Assembly (NCBI RefSeq): GCF_000003605.2
Contig: NW_003117959.1
Span: 1 to 14,420 of the forward strand
Direction: 5' to 3'
From: Saccoglossus kowalevskii
Taxonomy: Eukaryota > Hemichordata > Enteropneusta > Harrimaniidae
DNA length: 14,420 bases
Part shown: one piece after another, positions 8,014-14,420 of the stretch
How positions within the stretch are numbered: position 1 is the first letter of the stretch
Layout of the letters: each line of letters opens with the position of its first letter
Made by a program: the position numbers and the translations under genes
Notes under the pieces: model-generated
The model's database searches: none
What the model saw: the letters and a program-made list of their open reading frames with translations, nothing else
Told to the model about the DNA's origin: nothing

Positions 8014-8086
8014 ATCGCATTAATGCGATGTACGCCGCCTAGATAACAAGATATGAATGCCACAGTTCCCATCGTTTTAAAACGAT
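8014..8086. repeat. Pair of perfect 16-bp palindromes
   Basis: ATCGCATTAATGCGAT at 8014-8029 and ATCGTTTTAAAACGAT at 8071-8086 are each perfectly self-complementary with no loop. They share the ATCG...CGAT ends and their starts are 57 bp apart. Perfect loopless palindromes of this type are typical of sites bound by symmetric dimeric proteins, but no adjacent gene points to a regulator. Confidence 0.85.
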
Positions 8087-8169
8087 CATAACAAAGTGCA
8101 TTGTAAGCAATTGCCAGTAGATGGATAAACCTATACTCTGTCTATGTGGCTATAACGCATCATAAATTA

Positions 8170-10319
8170 TACCAAATTCTAGTATTTTACTGATTACTGA
8201 AGATTTCCATTGTCCTATCTCCTGAATCTCGAAATACAACAAGACCATAAGTAATTACAAGTTTCTGAAAAGACTGCATTCATAAATCTTAGTGACCCTT
8301 GATGTACATTTAAGCATTATTTTATTAATTCAGGTCTGTGTATTAACATGACTAGGGGTTGTTTCAATAACACTGCCAAGCATCAGAATCATTCTCACAT
8401 TGTACAAATAACTTTTCATAGTAACACCGTATATTTATTATACCACTGCTTGTTTATAAATAAAACAAGTTCAGAAAAAGACTAAAATGAAAAGTGGCCT
8501 TGAAAGAAAACATGAGGGTACACGGCATGGTATATAGAAAGTATTTAAAATTGACAAACTATATAACACGAGAATTGCATTCGATTTTAGACATTAAAAG
8601 GAGCCAGAAATATCACAATATTGCATGTAATAGTGGAATTGAAATATTAGGAACGTGTTTATTTTTATTTTATTTATAGTGTAATAAGGAAAATGAAATA
8701 AATACATGATATATTTTGGTTTAGAAATTCAAAACGTGGATAGGAAATTGCAAATGGCTTACTTGTTAGCAGTGTTTTAAACATAGCGGCTCCAATTATT
8801 ATTCATTAATATTTGCCATCTAAAACAACGACTAGAATAAAGATGGTCATAGCTAATTTGTATCTTAAGTAACAGAACGACGTAATCATTTAATATTAGG
8901 GTATAAATGATTCAACCTTCTAAGAAAAAAAAACATATATATAATTGACGGTAAAGCGAGGTAAGTTAAATTCTCGAATAAAATCGTAGCTTGGGGTAAT
9001 AATATTTGTAATATCTTTATTCTCATCATGAAATTTCCATAAAAATGTATGTACTTCCGCATCACTAACATGATATAAACTAGAACTAGAACACGTTTAC
9101 ACAGAAATGTATTTTGTATTTGTTACTTAAATATTTCTTGTTATAGTTTCTTGACATAGTTGCATACAGTGTTCTTGGGTTAAAAACATTTCTAATCTTA
9201 TCCCCATAGGTTACATACGGTTTTTTGACTATCACAATGTTTCCAAGTTGAGAAATTTAACAATTGCTCACCGTGTTTGACAAGCAAATGAAAATCATGC
9301 CATCAAATATCTTGCCATAGGAAACAATGTTCACTTGAACTAACAGAGACATAAAATAGTTTTACTCTATTTTGTATACCAGCCTAGTATTTATTTCTTC
9401 AGGCTGTTTTGTCAAAATTCTGAAAATGAAATTATTGTTTTGATTTTCTTTTTACTTTTTGACTTATTAGATATAAGAGAACCGACATAAATATATGTTA
9501 TATGATTGCTTGGCTCGTGGATTTATCAATAAAGAATTATGTCAACAGGAGTGATTATAAATAAAATCAAACGCGTTTCTGGCACAAACACATACCCGTT
9601 ATACATTTTTGTTCTTCAAAATATGGATATTGGCGCACAAGCGCTCTATTTTTGAATATCAAACTGTTTATATAAAAAACTACTAGTATACTATTTAACG
9701 GCTGGTGCAACTGAAATAAACACAGCATACCGCCCATGAACCCTGCTGTATTCAGACACGTATGCCATATCGAGGTCAAATGAAAATCACTATTCTGACT
9801 ATTCGAAAGATTTACATAAACGTTTGCTTAATCAGCAGCAATTGCCGGTCAGTGTCTGTAGCAGGTAGGTCTTGTATTGTGTTAACATCATTTATATACA
9901 CACAGTTATATAATATTTTGAATATGACTACAGTGACGCAGCAAACGAAACTATTCCAGTTGCCGATCTCACCGCCATTTGAAGAGTTGGACCATGGACC
10001 ATGGACCAGCAGATTGTGACATGAGTTAACCATTCTTATATTAACTACCTTATACTAAATATTCAGAGAGTAACAAATTCACACTTGCGGTCCGGTTAGA
10101 CACAAAATACACAACGAATATTCACTTTTGAGATATAATTTTCGTTTAGTAATTCGAACTTCCCAGTTTACGTAAAAACGTATAGTTACTTGCAGAGGGA
10201 CGGCAGCTTAGGTATGTAACTTGCATCACATGAACCTAAAAGCGTTAGGTAATCAAACAAAAATGACTTTGTACTAAAGTACAAAAAGTATGTTTAAGTT
10301 CTTCACTTTTTCATAGCAT
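8170..10319. other. A+T-rich intergenic or intronic stretch, nothing assigned
   Basis: About 2.1 kb without a gene I can support; the open frames are short and motif-free. Minor items: TTTGTACT-AA-AGTACAAA at 10268-10285, an 8-bp-arm palindrome 35 bp outside the foldback element, and GGACCATGGACCATGGACCA near 9988, a three-unit 7-bp microrepeat. Confidence 0.55.
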
Positions 10320-10321
10320 TA

Positions 10322-10948
10322 TCAGGGGGAAATAATTCTTCTCTGGGTTCTCCACACGTGCCAGGGTGAATCTCGTCTCGTCTCTCTATCTCGTCCCCTT
10401 GAGGTACGGGATCGAGAAAGTCACTTACACTTTACAGTCAAATAAGACACACAACGAAATACGTTTCAACTCTCGTCTTAGTCGGTCAGTCAAGCACTCT
10501 ATAAGACACAGCGCCCTGGGTAAAAGTCCCCAAGACTATCGCAAGACTCGCCCAAGACTGGACTGCCTCAAGACTCGCCCCAAGACTCTCCAGGACTGGA
10601 CTGCGTCTGTTCTGGTGTACTCGCCAAGACCAACTAAAACAACTTTATTCATTTCCAAAACCTTAACCAATTACAAAACAGTATTAAGACTCTAGGGCGG
10701 GGCCTTCACACATTCAACTAATCACACTAAGTACTGAACACGTCATATATTTTGATTAATCGTTCACTACATTAATAACTACGGATCTAAACTGTCAGAA
10801 TAAGTTGTCTGAATAGCGGCGGTTATCTGGTAATTAGTTCCAAATCACTGAGTCGAGTTCCGTCCAGGACCTCGCCTGCCTAAACGATGACAGACATAAC
10901 ACAGCAATTCACTCGTAATCAACTAATTAAGTCGATTATCAGATACGC
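10322..10948 (+). repeat. Left inverted arm of the foldback element
   Basis: Landmarks shared in reverse with the right arm include CCCCTTGAGGTACGGG, CAACGAAATACGTTTCAACT, CTCGTCTTAGTCG, ACCAATTACAAAACAGTA, GACTCTAGGGCG, CACACTAAGTACTGAA, TTGATTAATCGTTCACTACA, AACGATGACAGACATAACAC and ATCAACTAATTAAGTCG. It differs by point changes and indels, including fewer copies of the GAGTCC/CAGGACT subrepeat. A 109-codon open frame (10366-10695) in it is a by-product of the repeat and is not conserved as a protein. Confidence 0.88.
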
Positions 10949-12008
10949 GTCATAGCATAAAAACGATTTACCCCCTCGCTTATTGTGACACCCTAAAAAA
11001 TTACTGATTTCCATTCCCCTCAAAAGCCAACAATGGTTTCGTCCCATATTTTGTGCTACGACTCGAAACGGTCTTTTTTGCTTCCCCTGTTTATTTCCTT
11101 TCAATTACGTTTTGGTGGCTGTCGTCTTCTGAGTCTTGCTGATAATGTTTTGGTTCAAATTTATGTAGCTATCGCCGTCGTCCTGGAAAAAGCTAATTAG
11201 CATAACAATGTTTTGGCCTTTGTGCCCTTTGTCGCCATTTTTAATTATCCTTGAATTTACCATTTTCCCACGCCAGAGTGAATTACACCATAAAAAATTG
11301 TTCCCGAGAGTCTGTAATAGGAATGAATCCATGTCCTCCATACAAATTCTCAACGGTTTGTGTCGTTCTGGTTCTCACTTGTCACCATGTTTCCCGGAAT
11401 CTTGCAAATATCGATTGGGTCGTAAATAGTCTCTCACCCCTTGATTATTACACAGGGACTGTGGTTATTACAGGTATCACTGATTTTTCGTCATCGGAGT
11501 GATTCACTTCCCAAATTTTGGTTCTCTGGGCGCCTCTAAAAAATAACCTATCCTATTTTTGCCATCAATCTTTTTTCGCTCGAAAATGATCGAACGATAT
11601 CTTTTGTTTCAAATTTGCTGAATGCCTACATATATGGCAACGTTGTTTTTTGATGAATATATAACTGTACATGTTCTGTTCCAATAAAGGACTTTGATAT
11701 GCATAACAATTCTTAAGTTACAGAAAAATCTCCTATACTCTCTCCAAGATGGACTTCCTGTTCAGCGCGTTGGTGAATTTTCAAGACACTGTACGTAAAA
11801 ACACACTCTCGAAATTGACAACATTCACTTTCAGACCATTAAGTAAATAGATGGAAATACCAGTTACATAAATCATGAAGATTGATGATTCGATTGCTGG
11901 CCGGGATAGCTGCATTTAGTGTTCATTTCTAGGCAATGTAAAATCATATCGCTGCCGTGGATGTTGACGGCTGAAAGATTGTATTGGTTCTGTCATGGAT
12001 TTGTTTTT
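10949..12008. other. Unique centre of the foldback element
   Basis: About 1060 bp between the arms. There are several short open frames on both strands (for example minus 11105-11353 and minus 10919-11104, back to back in different frames), but none has a transposase motif or any domain I recognise. It could be a captured host fragment or a decayed transposase remnant. Base composition is slightly richer in G+C than the flanking DNA. Confidence 0.6.
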
Positions 12009-12685
12009 GCGTATCTGTTAACCGACTTAATTAGTTGATTATTAGCTGAATTGCTGTGTTATGTCTGTCATCGTTTAGGCCTATTTGAAGTTTTGGACGG
12101 AACTTGGCTCAGTGATTTTGAACTAATTACGAGATAACCGTCGCTATTCTGACTATTCATTCTGACAGTTGGTATTCGTAGTTATTAATGTAGTGAACGA
12201 TTAATCAAAAGATATGACGTATTCAGTACTTAGTGTGATTGGCTTTATGATTGAAGGTAACGCCCTAGAGTCTTTTTACTGTTTTGTAATTGGTTAGAGT
12301 TTTGAAAATGAATAAAGAGAGTTTTGAGTTGGTCTTGGCAAGTACTCTACGATAGACGCAGTTGAGAGTCCAGTCCTGGAGAGTCGAGAGTCCTGTCCTG
12401 GAAAGTCGAGAGTCCAGTCCTGGAGAGACTTGGGGCGAGCCTTGACGCAGTCTAAAAGAGTCTTGGGTCAGCCTTGTGATAGTCTTGGGGACTGTGTCTT
12501 GTAGAGTATTCGACTGATCGACTAAGACGAGAGTTGAAACGTATTTCGTTGTGTGTGTCTTATTTTACTGTAAAGCTGAAGTGACTTTCCCGAACCCGTA
12601 CCTCAAGGGGACGCGATAGAGAGACGAGACGAGATTCCCCCTGTCAAGTGTGGAGAACCCCATGGAGAAGAATTTCCCCCTGTGA
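12009..12685 (-). repeat. Right inverted arm of the foldback element
   Basis: Reverse-complement partner of the left arm, about 50 bp longer. The extra length is largely in the GAGAGTCCAGTCCTGGAGAGTC subrepeat cluster at 12364-12429. The outermost part ATTTCCCCCTGTGA (12672-12685) mirrors the left end. Confidence 0.88.
12364..12429. repeat. 22-bp tandem subrepeat, three copies
   Basis: Three adjacent 22-bp units at 12364-12385, 12386-12407 and 12408-12429, each near GAGAGTCC[A/T]GTCCTGGA[G/A]AG. The corresponding place in the left arm (about 10540-10610) has only the GACTCTCCAGGACTGGACTG form once, plus degenerate AAGACTCGCCC units. The array has therefore expanded in one arm. Confidence 0.88.
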
Positions 12686-12937
12686 TAGTTCCACGGCTCT
12701 CCTGGCACGGGTAACTGACATTTAGCTTCTATTTTTTACTATTCTGACTTGTTCTGAGTTGTATATAACAGTCAGATACTGACAAGTAAATAAGTAAGTC
12801 AATATTGGAGTCTGAATCACTTAGATCATGAATATAGCGTCATCACATCCGGGGTAGGGGGTTTACTGCAAGTCAGACCTGGTACCCATGCTGAAGTACA
12901 GATTTTCAAAAAAGCTTCTAAACATGTACTTATTTTT

Positions 12938-13222
12938 AGCTCCGCTGTTGACTTTGTCGAGTGGAGCTTATAATATGAGTGATTGTAATTTTTGGTAAAA
13001 AGTGATATTTTCGACTTCTTGTTGAAAACCACGAGTCCAATTGCTTTGATATTATACATATAGGTATCTCCGGTGAACATCTCTCAGATTTGTTCATTTC
13101 ATGGTGATATCTTCAATTCTCTAATTTTGGTGAATATTTTTGTCATTTTTGGTAAAAAGTGCTTTTTCGACTTCTTCTTGAAAACCGCAAGTCCAATTGC
13201 TTTGATATTATACATATAGGTA
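12938..13222. repeat. Dispersed-repeat fragment: stem-loop plus duplicated ~77-bp module
   Basis: AGCTCCGCTGTTGAC at 12938 pairs imperfectly with GTCGAGTGGAGCT (12956-12968) to form a stem-loop. A ~77-bp module then occurs twice, at about 12989-13067 and 13146-13222, each with TTTTTGGTAAAAAGTG, TTTTCGACTTCTT, TTGAAAACC, AGTCCAATTGCTTTGATATT and ATACATATAGGTA in order. The copies differ at few positions. The AGCTCC...GGAGCT stem followed by AAAACCnnnAGTCCAATTGCTTTG text resembles an abundant repeat family I associate with molluscan genomes; that link is from memory and unverified. The 84-codon minus-strand frame here (12826-13080) is repeat-derived. Confidence 0.7.
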
Positions 13223-13230
13223 CATCAATT

Positions 13231-14420
13231 ATCACCAGATCACCAGAATTCCTTTATTTATTTTATGTTGTTCAGAAAATGCACATGCTGAATCATTCAC
13301 CAGTGAATTAAATGAGGAAAATGTCTTGTATCTTAAAATTGAGTTATTAAAAAAAATAAGTTATAAAACAAGCATTTGTAGTGTTGAAAATTATTTGGAG
13401 TGGATTCCTATGGACAATGTTTTTTTTTTTTTTTATTTTTTTTTTATTTTACAATTCTTAATAAGCACAAAGTAACAAATTCTGCAAATGTGGAAAATTT
13501 TTGACCCAAATTTAATTAGTATAATACCTCTGTTCTTTTCATAAAAATGCGCCATCAACGTTGAATCCAGACGATGCTATACATTTCCCAGAAACCTTTG
13601 CGTACACAATTTTTCCTCGTTTTGTATTATACGGTAAGTTCAGAGTTTTATATCAAATAGACCTTTAAATATGTTCTTTATCGGCTATCCACGCGTCTGT
13701 AGACTGCATAACAACTGAGAGATTCTTTGTCATTAGTTTTTGAGCAGACATTTTCGAGAGAAAAAAAACTTATTTTTTCTCGTGACGTGATTTTAGTTCC
13801 ATGTGACATTCATCGACAATAATACTTTTGTCGCGCTTTAGTGTTTTAAATTCTCTAATATTATTCCCTTGATGATTATATACGTTTGTGGTACATTATT
13901 TGTTGAATACAATTTACATAATAATTATTTTTATTTTTATTAATCCTTTATTTCAGGCCAAAAAAGTCCCATATTAAATACATAACAAACACGAACACTA
14001 ATAAATACAACGTCTAAGATTAGTCCAAAATTTGGATAAGAAAAAACTGTCAGAGTTGACACTAGTACGAATTAAAGCATTATCGCTCGTAGGTAGGCGC
14101 TGACTGAAGTCATATAAGGCCTTGCGCTGAAGAGATTCAAAGTTGAAAATATTTCTATTCACGCAATTACCACTGGCGCTGCTAGCTGCGGTTCCGTAGC
14201 TCTTTGGTGCGACCTACAATCGAATTTCGCCCTCACAATATCATTTGGACGTCTTTTTTTTAATTTTGTTGTTTTACGTCGAACATAGAGCTACGGGATC
14301 TATCACCGTTTAAAAACAGAAATCTGGCAAACGTAAATTAAATCGCTTTTGCTTTCGATTACGATGGTGTGACGTACCTTTATTGTGATTTGATCGCTGG
14401 ATGAATAACATACAAACTTT
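13231..14420. other. A+T-rich stretch with a T tract and small hairpins
   Basis: No gene is supported. It contains a T-rich tract at 13420-13450, a hairpin of CGAGA/GAGAAAAA against TTTTTTCTCG at 13755-13782, and a perfect 10-bp inverted repeat CCGTAGCTCT (14194-14203) with AGAGCTACGG (14287-14296). Pieces of GTCGAAC and GTGCGAC near the stems extend the inverted repeat imperfectly. Confidence 0.55.

Larger units (their letters stand above)
10322..12685. mobile_element. Foldback element with ~630-680-bp terminal inverted repeats
   Basis: A 2364-bp unit whose two ends are long inverted copies of each other. The left end reads TCAGGGGGAAATAATTCTTC. The right end read backwards starts TCACAGGGGGAAATTCTTCT. 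Both are bordered by TA (10320-10321 and 12686-12687), consistent with a TA target duplication. The left arm is missing a CA relative to the right. Arm similarity runs to the inner edge GATACGC (10942-10948 and 12009-12015). The ~1060-bp centre has no recognisable transposase, so the element is non-autonomous. Long inverted arms with internal subrepeats are the hallmark of foldback-type elements or long-TIR DNA transposons. The superfamily is not settled: TA targets occur in Tc1/mariner and several others. Confidence 0.88.

Noticed and set aside
10366-10695. 109-codon open frame in the left arm of the foldback element
   Set aside because: The corresponding right-arm sequence is not kept as a protein-coding frame, and the frame is made of subrepeats.
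12826-13080. 84-codon minus-strand frame as a protein gene
   Set aside because: It lies wholly within a dispersed repeat with a duplicated module; the second module copy is not coding in the same way.
1-14420. CRISPR array, tRNA or rRNA genes
   Set aside because: The only regular array (1-516) has no spacers, and no cloverleaf with a T-loop GGTTCGA and matching stems, or rRNA-like text, was seen on either strand.

Overview
This window looks like intron- and repeat-rich nuclear DNA from a marine invertebrate. It has spliced exons with GT/AG borders, AATAAA polyadenylation signals, roughly two thirds A+T by eye, several decayed eukaryotic transposon families, and no bacterial-style operons or ribosome binding sites. 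A mollusc (bivalve or gastropod) is my best guess. The reasons are the repeat modules at 12.9-13.2 kb and 4.0-4.1 kb, which resemble repeats I associate with molluscan genomes, together with a Gmr1-like Ty3/gypsy relic and a Crypton-type recombinase relic. The lineage call is tentative, since Gmr1-like elements were first described from deuterostomes.

Layout. Positions 1-516 hold an ~80-bp minisatellite. The last two coding exons of a histamine N-methyltransferase-like gene follow on the + strand (658-993 and 1228-1574), joined by a phase-1 intron, with a polyadenylation signal at 1721. The 5' exons, including the glycine-rich AdoMet loop, must lie upstream of the window. From 2698 to 3912 (+) lies a frameshifted tyrosine-recombinase (DUF3504, Crypton-type) gene, possibly with an intron before it. 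A nested-palindrome repeat sits at 4010-4140. From 4796 to 6632 (- strand) lies a decayed Ty3/gypsy-class element: gag, then an aspartic protease, then directly an integrase zinc-binding domain with no reverse transcriptase between. That is the unusual Gmr1-like domain order. Positions 6633-10319 are A+T-rich with no gene I can support, but contain two perfect 8-bp-stem hairpins near 7.5 kb and two perfect 16-bp palindromes 57 bp apart near 8.0 kb. From 10322 to 12685 lies a ~2.36-kb foldback-type element with inverted arms of ~630 and ~680 bp around a ~1.06-kb non-coding centre. It is flanked by TA on both sides. Positions 12830-13230 hold a stem-loop plus a duplicated ~77-bp module of a dispersed repeat. 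The rest of the window is unassigned A+T-rich DNA with minor hairpins.

The only gene likely to be functional here is the methyltransferase-like one. The rest is a graveyard of at least three transposon classes (tyrosine recombinase, LTR retrotransposon, foldback/long-TIR DNA element). The most interesting items are the foldback element with arm-specific subrepeat expansion, the protease-to-integrase order in the LTR relic, and the paired 16-bp palindromes.
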